Assembly (NCBI GenBank): GCA_045118335.1
Contig: JBGUXY010000072.1
Location: 1-7,238 of the forward strand
DNA from: W1P20-047 sp045118335
Lineage (GTDB): Bacteria > Actinomycetota > Coriobacteriia > Coriobacteriales > Eggerthellaceae
Length of the DNA: 7,238 nucleotides
Direction of reading: 5' to 3'
Every line of letters begins with the position of its first letter. Position 1 is the first letter of the stretch. The notes below the pieces were generated by a model. The model was not told where the DNA came from and made no database searches. It saw only the letters and a program-made list of their open reading frames with translations. Of this stretch, positions 1 to 5,110 are shown piece by piece. Made by a program: the position numbers and the translations under genes.

Positions 1-69
1 TTCGTGAACAACAAGAACCTGGTGTTCACCCAGAGCGCCCTGAATCGCATCGAGGAGGTGCTTGCATAA
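1..69 (+). CDS. rplD: 50S ribosomal protein L4, C-terminal end (partial)
   Basis: The window opens inside this gene. The visible 22 codons end in ALNRIEEVLA followed by TAA, which matches the usual C-terminal helix of ribosomal protein L4 that ends in EEVLA or similar. L4 is a 23S rRNA-binding protein of the large subunit that lines the exit tunnel. The identity rests mainly on its position: it lies immediately before rplW, where rplD always sits in the S10 cluster. The stop codon overlaps the rplW start by one base (TAATG), so the two genes are probably translationally coupled. The GAGGAGGTG near its 3' end (52-60) also serves as the ribosome-binding site of rplW. Confidence 0.9.
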   Translation, partial: FVNNKNLVFTQSALNRIEEVLA

Positions 70-356
70 TGAAGGATCCCCGCGAAGTGATCATCCGCCC
101 GGTCATCACCGAGCACAGCTACGACATGATGGCGGATAACTGCTATACCTTCGAGGTGGCTAAGACCGCCAACAAGGTCGAAATCGCCCAGGCCGTCGAA
201 GAGATCTTCAACGTGACGGTCACCAAGGTGAACACCCTCAACGTCAAGGCGAAGCCGAAGCGCGTCCGCTACCAGCCGGGTTACACCCGCACCTGGAAAA
301 AGGCCATGGTCACCCTGGCCGAAGGCGACACCATCGAGCTGTTCGCTACCAATTAG
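69..356 (+). CDS. rplW: 50S ribosomal protein L23
   Basis: This is a complete 95-residue L23, the usual length for the bacterial protein. L23 binds 23S rRNA domain III at the tunnel exit and is the docking site for trigger factor and SRP. Family signs are the N-terminal VIIRPVITEHS segment (residues 7-17), the VEEIFNVTVTKVNTLNV segment (about 43-59), and the basic loop KAKPKRVRYQPGYTRTWKKA that contacts rRNA. The ATG overlaps the rplD stop and has a strong Shine-Dalgarno (GAGGAGGTG) about 8 bases upstream. In most bacteria rplB follows within a few tens of bases. Here an intrinsic terminator follows instead and rplB lies 3.9 kb away. The gene itself looks intact and normally codon-biased. Confidence 0.97.
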   Translation: MKDPREVIIRPVITEHSYDMMADNCYTFEVAKTANKVEIAQAVEEIFNVTVTKVNTLNVKAKPKRVRYQPGYTRTWKKAMVTLAEGDTIELFATN

Positions 357-381
357 TCTCCACCACAGGAGATTCGACGAT

Positions 382-413
382 AACGGCCCCGCTTCGGCGG
401 GGCCGTTTCATTT
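382..413 (+). terminator. Intrinsic terminator after rplW
   Basis: An 11-bp perfect stem (382-392 paired with 397-407, mostly G-C) is closed by a TTCG tetraloop and followed by a short T-rich tail (TTTCATTT). It begins 26 bases after the rplW stop. UUCG-capped GC stems are classic Rho-independent terminators. Its position implies that transcription from the rpsJ-side promoter mostly ends here and does not run on to rplB. Confidence 0.85.
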
Positions 414-521
414 GTCGAATGGAGGGTCAGCCGACGCTGCGAAGTTCCCTGCCGCCTTGCCCAGCCGAGCTGGGCGCACCCTGGCGCGTGCAGAAGGGGA
501 CTGGTTTTCCCGCTGGGCAAT

Positions 522-609
522 TCGGCATTGGCTCCGTCGCGCGCCGAGGTGTGCTCCCGTGCAGGTCGGCATTGGCTCCGTCGCGCGCCGAGATGTGATC
601 CTGGGCAGG
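522..609. repeat. Tandem repeat, two copies of a 44-bp unit
   Basis: Copy 1 is 522-565 and copy 2 is 566-609. The first 27 bases are identical in both copies and begin TCGGCATTGGCTCCG; the rest differ at only a few positions. A third copy starts at 610 (TCGGC) and then breaks down. The unit is not a multiple of three and lies in DNA without a credible gene, so it is a non-coding minisatellite. Confidence 0.85.
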
Positions 610-750
610 TCGGCCCAATCCGAGGCGTCTAGGGCTTCATGTCGACTTTGTTGCCGGTCCTGTGGTTTTGCAGGTTCGTCGCTAAGCGGCATTGTTCTGC
701 ACGTGGGATTTGCATGCAGGAATGAAAATGCAAGCAGACATGGGCCTAAT

Positions 751-786
751 ACCCACAAATCGGGAATCACTGACCCACAAATCGGG
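751..786. repeat. Paired 14-bp direct repeats
   Basis: ACCCACAAATCGGG occurs exactly at 751-764 and again at 773-786, a 22-bp period with an 8-bp spacer. It could be a tandem protein-binding site or part of a dispersed intergenic repeat. Nothing in the window decides between these. Confidence 0.75.
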
Positions 787-1031
787 TTTTCATATCGAAA
801 ACGGTGGTTTTGCCAGCATGCTGTTTGCAACTAGGGTTCTTACTGCGACATTTGATGACCAATTATGCATTGGCAGGATGAGGTGGGGATTAGTTGGTGC
901 TGCGATTCATCCGTCAAAGTCGAGGTAGCCAGGGACAGCAGGGGCTTTTCCTTGATGGGTCGGATAATCTTAAAGCTTACCCGTTGGGTTTCACGGCTCG
1001 TAGGTGGGGTTACGTGTAGAAAACGATGGTA

Positions 1032-1071
1032 AAACTGGAGTCGTAGTGCGATTCCACTATGGCTCCAGTTT
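1032..1071 (-). terminator. Long hairpin, probable terminator of the leftward PNPOx-family gene
   Basis: The 17 bases at 1032-1048 pair with 1055-1071 through the whole stem (15 Watson-Crick pairs and two G-U type), with a six-base loop. Read on the minus strand, the stem ends in CTCCAGTTTT, so a short T-run follows the hairpin, as expected for a terminator of the leftward gene that ends at 1204. The T-run is short (TTTTACC), so efficiency is uncertain. On the plus strand no T-run follows. Confidence 0.55.
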
Positions 1072-1076
1072 CATAT

Positions 1077-1151
1077 TCGGGACGGTGATGCTCGGGACGG
1101 TTGTATTCGGTACGGTGATACTTGGGACGATAATATTCGGGATAGCTCGGA
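1077..1151. repeat. 15-bp tandem array, about five degenerate units
   Basis: The units are 1077-1091, 1092-1106, 1107-1121, 1122-1136 and 1137-1151, with a consensus close to TCGGGACGGTGATAT. Adjacent copies differ at about two to six positions and the last one is the most degraded. The period equals five codons. It lies between the PNPOx-family gene and its probable terminator. Confidence 0.8.
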
Positions 1152-1176
1152 TGAGACCTCGGATCCTTGTTCGCCA

Positions 1177-1221
1177 CCAGCAGTCGATATGCCAGCAGTC
1201 GACCTACCAGCAGTCGATGGG
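1177..1221. repeat. 15-bp tandem array spanning the PNPOx-family stop codon
   Basis: Three copies, at 1177-1191, 1192-1206 and 1207-1221, each begin CCAGCAGTCGA. The rightmost copy encodes the last codons of the leftward gene (residues PIDCW) and the middle copy contains its TAG stop (1204-1206). Read in frame past the stop, the repeats would give VDCW and HIDCW, so the array arose by in-frame duplication of the gene's own end. Confidence 0.85.
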
Positions 1222-1605
1222 GTCACCTTCGCCCATGACCTTTATCAGGCGGGCATCGGCGTCTTCCAGATGGAAGCACATCATCTTATATCCGGTCTCG
1301 TCGTTGTAGATGTTTTTCAAGTTCGGCATGCTATCCAGCATGGCTTGCGCGTATTTCGGGTCGTCTTCGAATACGGCTGTGCCGGTGTAACGCAGCCATA
1401 TGCCGTCGGGCTTGCAAGCGGCAATCTGCACATTCGGGTTGGCGACGAGCTGCCGGTAGACGGCCTTGAAATCTCCAACGCCGAAGATTACCTTGCCATC
1501 GAGTTCGATATGGGCGCCCAGCGGGCGGATTTTGGCTGCATCGCCATCGACCGTGGCCAGGAAGAACACGCCGGCCTCGCTAAGGAAATCGTTAAGCTGT
1601 GACAT
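1204..1605 (-). CDS. Pyridoxamine 5'-phosphate oxidase-family (FMN-binding split barrel) protein
   Basis: The 133-residue protein fits the small split-barrel flavoproteins of the COG5015 kind. Supporting segments are FLSEAGVFFLATVDGD (residues 7-22), IRPLGAH (26-32), GKVIFGVGDFKAVYRQL (37-53), and NPNVQIAACKPDGIWLRYTG (56-75), which alternate as barrel strands. Relatives bind FMN or a related cofactor and reduce or bind small ligands; the substrate here cannot be told. I start at the ATG at 1605 because AAAGGA lies 7 bases upstream. An ATG six codons earlier (1623) has no Shine-Dalgarno. A TACAAT (-10-like) lies on the minus strand at 1646-1641, without a good -35. The gene is divergent from the AAA gene, and its 3' end is embedded in a 15-bp tandem array. 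Family confident; function unknown. Confidence 0.88.
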   Translation of the reverse strand: MSQLNDFLSEAGVFFLATVDGDAAKIRPLGAHIELDGKVIFGVGDFKAVYRQLVANPNVQIAACKPDGIWLRYTGTAVFEDDPKYAQAMLDSMPNLKNIYNDETGYKMMCFHLEDADARLIKVMGEGDPIDCW

Positions 1606-1710
1606 GAGGTTATCCTTTCGCATGTGGGAACTTTGCTAGCATTGTACGCCATTGCCAGTATGGTTCATATCAACTAAGTATCACGAAAAGCGAAGCATGT
1701 AATCCTTTCG

Positions 1711-1872
1711 CAGTATCATGTTTTCACGAACGGCAGAGAAGGGGCGCGCGATGCTGCGGAGCATGCTCATCCATTCAAGGCAAACGCGTTCTATCCGCGG
1801 TATCATGTTTGCATGGGCGACAGAGAACGGAGCGCGTGATGCTGCAGAGCATGTTCATCCAGAACTTCAAGG
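1711..1872 (+). repeat. Imperfect direct repeat: duplicated 5' end of the AAA-TOPRIM gene
   Basis: Copy A (1711-1780) and copy B (1798-1872) align with an offset of 87-88 bases and a few small indels. Both contain GTATCATG, then CAGAGAA, then a purine-rich Shine-Dalgarno-like stretch, then ATGCTGC(G/A)GAGCATG, then CATCC, then TTCAAGG. Copy B is the working ribosome-binding site and first codons of the gene. Copy A has its own ATG (1751) that would encode MLRSMLI and then runs into a different frame. It is a fossil or a decoy start, made by tandem duplication or left from a second related gene. Confidence 0.8.
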
Positions 1873-3128
1873 CTTGGGAAAACCAGACGTTCACCTTCAA
1901 CGGCGAGCATGCCGTGTTCGTGGGGGAAAGCGACTCGGGCAAGTCGTCGGTGCTGCAAGCGCTGGATTTCTTCTTCAACCGCGATCAGATCGAAAGCGGC
2001 TACATCCGCAATCCGAACAAGGATGTGGCCATAGGCATACGCTACGATGGGGTCACGTACAAGAAGGTGTTCTCGTGCAAGACGCGCCAGGTGAAGAGCC
2101 GCAAGCCTGCAGCCACTTGGAGCAAGGTCGAGGAAATTCACTACATTTACTTGCCGTCTGCTAACAAAACTACCGATACGGTGATGAAGGAGCTCGCGAA
2201 AGCCCGGGCTGATGCCTTGCTTCCCCGCGAGGTCGAGGAAGCGCTGGCTGCTGTGGCCGACCATGCGATGTCGGAGGTGCTGGAAAGCGTTGGCGCCCTG
2301 CCTTTGGCGGAAAGCAAGCACACGACGAAAGTGACGGCCGAACCGCGGATCGCCCCTTCACGTGCCATCGACTTCATGATAGAAAACAACGGCGTGCCGG
2401 TGGCGGGTGCAGAAATAGGCCATCGAAAGCGGCTTACCTACGCCATGCTCGTGGGAGGCCGCTACGACAATGTCGTGTTGGGCGTAGACGATGTGGAGCA
2501 GGCCTTCAGCCAGATGGACTTCGCGAAGGTCATAGCCGGGTTGGAGTCGCACATCGGCCAGGTGCTGATGACGACCAGGTCGTTTCCCGTGGTGAAGCAC
2601 AAAGGAGTTGCGGTCACGGTGCCCGTGGGCAGTCGACCCACGAGCGACATGGCTGCCATGCTCAAGGGCCTCCAAGGGGAAGGAAAGACGTTTTTGCTGG
2701 TGGAAGGCAAGTACGATCTTCCCTGGTACCGCAGTGCAGTCAACGTCATCGGCCTCGATGACCAGCTGAACATCCTGCCTGCTGGCGGGACGAACATCGA
2801 CGAGCTGCGCCGCGAGCTCGAAGGCGCCGGCATGAGCTGTATATCCATTGTCGATGGGGACACACCGCCACGCGAGAGTGTGGGCAAGTACGCTTTGAAG
2901 CGAGAATGCGTAGAGCTCTACACGCCAGATGACCTGCTGCAGACGCTCTTCGGCTTCGTGCCGCCCGTTGATGGCAAGAAGGAATTCTTCGGAACCATCC
3001 AAGCGCGCCGGCAGAAAAGCGAAAACGGCATCAAGGCCGTCATCTCCGAGCGCGTAGGCGACTACCTGAACTCCCTCAGCCCCTTCGTCGTCGAAGTTGG
3101 CGACATCCTCAACCGCGCCTTGCACTAG
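1839..3128 (+). CDS. Compact AAA ATPase with C-terminal TOPRIM domain (OLD-like; possible defence nuclease)
   Basis: The 429-residue protein joins an ABC/RecF-type ATPase to a TOPRIM-like nuclease domain. Residues 1-20 (MLQSMFIQNFKAWENQTFTF) form the usual first strand. Walker A is GESDSGKSS (29-37). A Walker B-like VVLGVDDVE lies at 212-220, and TTRSF (245-249) sits where relatives carry the TTHS switch, so the histidine is replaced by arginine. The TOPRIM part begins FLLVEGKYD (285-293, acidic E289) and has IVDGD (337-341) as its DxD motif. OLD nucleases are usually about 550-650 residues, so this one is short. The C-terminal part also resembles DUF4435-type TOPRIM domains seen in PARIS-like systems. 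I start at the ATG at 1839 because GGAG ends 6 bases upstream; a TTG at 1809 is possible but lacks support. Several ATA codons contrast with the ribosomal genes. No partner helicase is adjacent. Architecture is firm; a defence role is inference. Confidence 0.85.
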   Translation: MLQSMFIQNFKAWENQTFTFNGEHAVFVGESDSGKSSVLQALDFFFNRDQIESGYIRNPNKDVAIGIRYDGVTYKKVFSCKTRQVKSRKPAATWSKVEEIHYIYLPSANKTTDTVMKELAKARADALLPREVEEALAAVADHAMSEVLESVGALPLAESKHTTKVTAEPRIAPSRAIDFMIENNGVPVAGAEIGHRKRLTYAMLVGGRYDNVVLGVDDVEQAFSQMDFAKVIAGLESHIGQVLMTTRSFPVVKHKGVAVTVPVGSRPTSDMAAMLKGLQGEGKTFLLVEGKYDLPWYRSAVNVIGLDDQLNILPAGGTNIDELRRELEGAGMSCISIVDGDTPPRESVGKYALKRECVELYTPDDLLQTLFGFVPPVDGKKEFFGTIQARRQKSENGIKAVISERVGDYLNSLSPFVVEVGDILNRALH

Positions 3129-3264
3129 CGTTACCCTGCGACTTAGCTGCACCGTTTTGCTGCGGCGTTGTGGAAAGGTCGGCGTTCTTTGGGATGTTAG
3201 GTACAGGCGATGGTGGTCTTTCATCGGGTGCCGGTGGAAGTCCTTTGCGCCCTTCCACCTGCCG

Positions 3265-3292
3265 ATGACATGCGGCAAGCTTCAAGTATAAA
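3265..3292 (+). promoter_or_regulatory. Sigma-70-type promoter for the CMD-family gene
   Basis: A -35 box ATGACA (3265-3270) and a -10 box TATAAA (3287-3292) each match five of six consensus bases and are 16 bases apart. The predicted start near 3299 gives a leader of about 175 nt. The -35 overlaps the right arm of the 3221-3268 hairpin, so that dyad may be an operator. Confidence 0.55.
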
Positions 3293-3380
3293 GATTCTTG
3301 ATAGGGATTATGTATACTTTGTCATAACAGGCGATTCATCGATCGATTGAACGTGGGCGCACTACAATGCGCATTGGATG

Positions 3381-3460
3381 CTTCATATTCTGCAACTTTC
3401 GAAGCTGTCCGCCTTCTGCATTTTTCATTCTGCAAACTTAATATTCGCCACTTACGAAGC
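3381..3460 (+). repeat. Imperfect direct repeat in the CMD leader
   Basis: TTCATATTCTGCAACTTTCGAAGC (from 3382) recurs in looser form from 3423, with TTCATTCTGCAAACTTA and, further on, TACGAAGC (3453-3460). The shared cores are TTCTGCAA and CGAAGC. It lies in the untranslated leader just before the ribosome-binding site, so a regulator site or RNA structure is possible, but the match is short. Confidence 0.4.
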
Positions 3461-3472
3461 AAGGAGATACCT

Positions 3473-3820
3473 ATGTCTCAAGCTATTGACACCATGCGTG
3501 AAAACTCTGCCATGTGGGCGACGTTGAAGGAAGCTAACCCCGAGGCCATGGCTGCTTTCGGGAACATGCGAAATGCCGTGTGCAAAGAAGGTGGAGCGCT
3601 CGATTTCAAGACCATCGAACTCATTGCCGTAGCCGTGACCGTCGCTCGCCAGTGTGATGCGTGCATGCTCTCGCACATCAAGTGCTGTGTCGAGGCAGGC
3701 GTCACGCGCGAGGAGCTGGCCTGCGCACTTGGTGTGGACATTCTGGTCTGCGGAGGCCCCGGCATGGCGCAGGCTGCACATGCCCTGGATGCCTTCGACC
3801 AGATGATGGCTGAAAAGTAA
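3473..3820 (+). CDS. Carboxymuconolactone decarboxylase-family (AhpD-like) protein
   Basis: The 115-residue protein is an all-helical CMD-family member. The core is E49, then C61-x-x-C64 and H68 (QCDACMLSH), the proton-relay and redox-cysteine pattern of AhpD-like proteins, which use the cysteine pair for thiol redox or peroxide defence. The downstream GVTREELACALGV (76-88) and GGPGMAQAAHALDAF (94-108) segments are typical of the family. Length fits the usual 100-130 residues. The ATG at 3473 is chosen because AAGGAG (3461-3466) sits 6 bases upstream; the frame is open further upstream to 3347 but that part looks like leader DNA. It has its own promoter and stands alone. It may act in redox homeostasis with an unidentified partner; the true substrate is not visible. 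Confidence 0.9.
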   Translation: MSQAIDTMRENSAMWATLKEANPEAMAAFGNMRNAVCKEGGALDFKTIELIAVAVTVARQCDACMLSHIKCCVEAGVTREELACALGVDILVCGGPGMAQAAHALDAFDQMMAEK

Positions 3821-3857
3821 AAAGACCGAATCAAGGTTCGTCGACCACGAATGTCTA

Positions 3858-3891
3858 GAGGCCCGCAGTGCTTGGTTGCGTTGCGGGCCTC
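3858..3891 (+). terminator. Hairpin after the CMD gene, weak terminator candidate
   Basis: GAGGCCCGCA (3858-3867) pairs perfectly with TGCGGGCCTC (3882-3891) to form a 10-bp GC-rich stem with a 14-base loop, 37 bases after the CMD stop. No T-run follows on either strand, so it may be a Rho-dependent or RNA-stabilising hairpin and not a full intrinsic terminator. Confidence 0.4.
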
Positions 3892-3903
3892 GGCCATATG
3901 AAC

Positions 3904-4032
3904 GAGCCAGCGGATACGACGAGCCAGCGGATACGACGAGCCAGCAGCTTCGGGCGGCTGTCTCAAGCCAGCAGCTACGGGCAGGTGACTCGCGGGCGGC
4001 TGAGTCGGCAGCTTCGGGCGGCTGACTCGCGG
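3904..4032. repeat. Nested tandem repeats upstream of the rplB promoter
   Basis: Two exact copies of GAGCCAGCGGATACGAC (3904-3920, 3921-3937) are followed by a partial third. These run into a second family with the core GCAGCTTCGGGCGGCTG and a CTC end, at 3944-3964, 3971-3991 and 4008-4028. The periods are 17 bp, then 27 and 37 bp. No gene is credible here. The array ends about 70 bases before the rplB -35 box. Confidence 0.85.
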
Positions 4033-4099
4033 TTTTGCCACCATGGTATACCGACCCGTTCGTGGACTTGTGGACGGGGGATGGACGCTCAGATTTTGC

Positions 4100-4128
4100 T
4101 TGTGTCGGCATCTACGAGGCACTATAAT
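4100..4128 (+). promoter_or_regulatory. Promoter driving rplB and the downstream ribosomal genes
   Basis: A perfect -10 box TATAAT (4123-4128) lies 17 bases after a TTGTGT half-consensus -35 (4100-4105). The predicted start is near 4135, giving a leader of about 120 nt. Together with the terminator after rplW it makes rplB-rpsQ an independent transcription unit. Confidence 0.75.
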
Positions 4129-4134
4129 TCTCTT

Positions 4135-4256
4135 TTGCGTCTAAGGGTATATGGACACACCCGGACGCGTGGTAACTCCGGTGTCGTAGCTCCACGCTGT
4201 CCCGGCCTGGGGCAAGCGGCGATCGGAAGCCACAGCAACGGTAGAAAGGAACTTTA
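4135..4256 (+). promoter_or_regulatory. Structured 5' leader of the rplB transcript
   Basis: Bases 4161-4172 can pair with 4192-4205 through ten contiguous pairs with one-base bulges. An upstream arm, GACAC (4154-4158), can instead pair with GTGTC (4181-4185), using the intervening GG/CC; the pairings compete for the same region. The Shine-Dalgarno is GAAAGGA (4244-4250). The leader has no T-run, so any control would be translational. Ribosomal operons are often controlled by such leaders, but I recognise no known class here. Confidence 0.35.
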
Positions 4257-5087
4257 ATGGGAGTCAAGCAGTTTAAGCCGACTAGTCCGGGTAGGCGCTT
4301 CCAGACGGTCTCTGACTTTGCAGAGATCACGCGCACCACTCCGGAAAAGTCGCTGTTGGAGCCGCTGCCGAAGAAGGCCGGCCGCAACAACAACGGTCGT
4401 GTGACCACCCGCCATCAGGGTGGTGGCGCAAAGCGCCGCTACCGCGTGATCGACTTCAAGCGCAACAAGGACGACGTGCCCGCCAAGGTCGCAACCATCG
4501 AGTACGACCCGAACCGCAGTGCCCGCATCGCCTTGCTGCACTATGTCGACGGCGAGAAGCGCTACATCCTGCATCCGAAGGGCCTCAACGTTGGTGACAC
4601 CGTCATCTCCGGCGAGCATGTGGACATCCGTCCCGGCAATGCCCTTCCGCTTTCCGCCATTCCCGTGGGCACCCTGGTGCATGCGGTCGAGCTGCAGCCC
4701 GGCAAGGGTGCTGCCCTGGCCCGCTCCGCTGGCACCAGCATCCAGCTCATGGGCAAGGAAGGCGACTACGCCATCCTGCGCATGCCCTCTTCGGAAATGC
4801 GCCGTGTGCTCGTGACCTGCCGCGCCACGATCGGCGAGGTCGGCAACTCCGAGCATGGCAACATCAAGATCGGCAAGGCCGGCCGCAACCGCTGGAAGGG
4901 CATTCGCCCGAGCGTGCGCGGTACCGTCATGAACCCGGTCGACCATCCCCATGGTGGTGGCGAGGGTAAGAACAAGTCCGCCGGTCGTCATCCCGTTACT
5001 CCGTGGGGCGTGCCCACCAAGGGCCATCGCACCCGCAACCCGAAGAAGGCCTCGAGCCGCCTGATCATCCGTCGCCGCAAGAAGTAG
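4257..5087 (+). CDS. rplB: 50S ribosomal protein L2
   Basis: The 276-residue protein has the standard bacterial L2 length. L2 binds 23S rRNA at the subunit interface and is needed for peptidyl-transferase assembly. Family signs include the N-terminal MGVKQFKPTSPGRRF, the RNA-binding GGGAKRRYR (55-63), and the conserved NPVDHPHGGGEG segment (226-237) with the interface histidine H230, ahead of a basic C-terminus (RLIIRRRKK). The ATG at 4257 follows GAAAGGA by 6 bases. It should sit directly after rplW but is 3.9 kb away behind its own promoter. The 23-bp gap to rpsS carries the next ribosome-binding site. Confidence 0.97.
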   Translation: MGVKQFKPTSPGRRFQTVSDFAEITRTTPEKSLLEPLPKKAGRNNNGRVTTRHQGGGAKRRYRVIDFKRNKDDVPAKVATIEYDPNRSARIALLHYVDGEKRYILHPKGLNVGDTVISGEHVDIRPGNALPLSAIPVGTLVHAVELQPGKGAALARSAGTSIQLMGKEGDYAILRMPSSEMRRVLVTCRATIGEVGNSEHGNIKIGKAGRNRWKGIRPSVRGTVMNPVDHPHGGGEGKNKSAGRHPVTPWGVPTKGHRTRNPKKASSRLIIRRRKK

Positions 5088-5110
5088 CGCGCAGTAGCTG
5101 AGGAGTAAAT

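Larger units (their letters stand above)
414..1031. other. Non-coding, repeat-rich stretch
   Basis: I find no believable gene here. Long open frames exist on both strands (about 408-834) but they lack Shine-Dalgarno sites, mirror each other across the strands as high-GC DNA does, and their translations look like no protein family I know. The stretch contains a 44-bp tandem repeat (522-609), a pair of 14-bp repeats (751-764 and 773-786), a 7-bp hairpin with a three-base loop (459-475), and a CCAAT-N5-ATTGG dyad at 859-873. Base composition falls from very GC-rich before about 620 to more AT-rich after about 700, so the stretch is probably a mosaic. Confidence 0.6.
3129..3472. other. Intergenic stretch between the AAA-TOPRIM and CMD genes
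   Basis: This gap has no credible gene. No intrinsic terminator with a T-run follows the AAA gene. It holds a two-part hairpin at 3221-3268 (outer 7 bp 3221-3227 with 3262-3268; inner 8 bp 3233-3240 with 3252-3259), the promoter at 3265-3292, and an imperfect repeat in the downstream leader (3381-3405 and 3423-3460). Confidence 0.6.

Noticed and set aside
408..834. Long open frames of 140 codons on both strands after the rplW terminator.
   Set aside because: They mirror each other as GC-rich DNA often does, have no ribosome-binding site, cover the 44-bp repeat whose length is not a multiple of three, and resemble no family I know.
1004..1309. Plus-strand frame with a pentapeptide-like series (FGTVM, LGTVV, FGTVI).
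   Set aside because: The series is just the 15-bp array read on this strand; the frame lacks a ribosome-binding site and its second half is antisense to the PNPOx-family gene.
1718..2164. Plus-strand frame starting in the duplicated leader and running into the AAA gene in another frame.
   Set aside because: After the first copied codons it is out of frame with the conserved ATPase motifs and shows no family signature; at most its first codons are a relic or a short control frame.
3221..3268. Intrinsic terminator of the AAA-TOPRIM gene.
   Set aside because: No T-run follows the stem on the plus strand, and it overlaps the -35 box of the next gene's promoter.
2358..3278. 306-codon open frame on the minus strand across the AAA-TOPRIM gene.
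   Set aside because: It is antisense to a gene with clear Walker and TOPRIM motifs, has no recognisable domain, and looks like a composition shadow.
3904..4032. CRISPR array.
   Set aside because: The repeats are adjacent with no unique spacers of constant length, change period, and have no cas genes nearby.
806..4045. A 15-bp direct repeat (GGTTTTGCCAGCATG at 806-820; one mismatch at 4031-4045) flanking all three cargo genes, as a target-site or att duplication.
   Set aside because: About one such near-match is expected by chance among all pairs in 7 kb, and no integrase or transposase lies between the copies.
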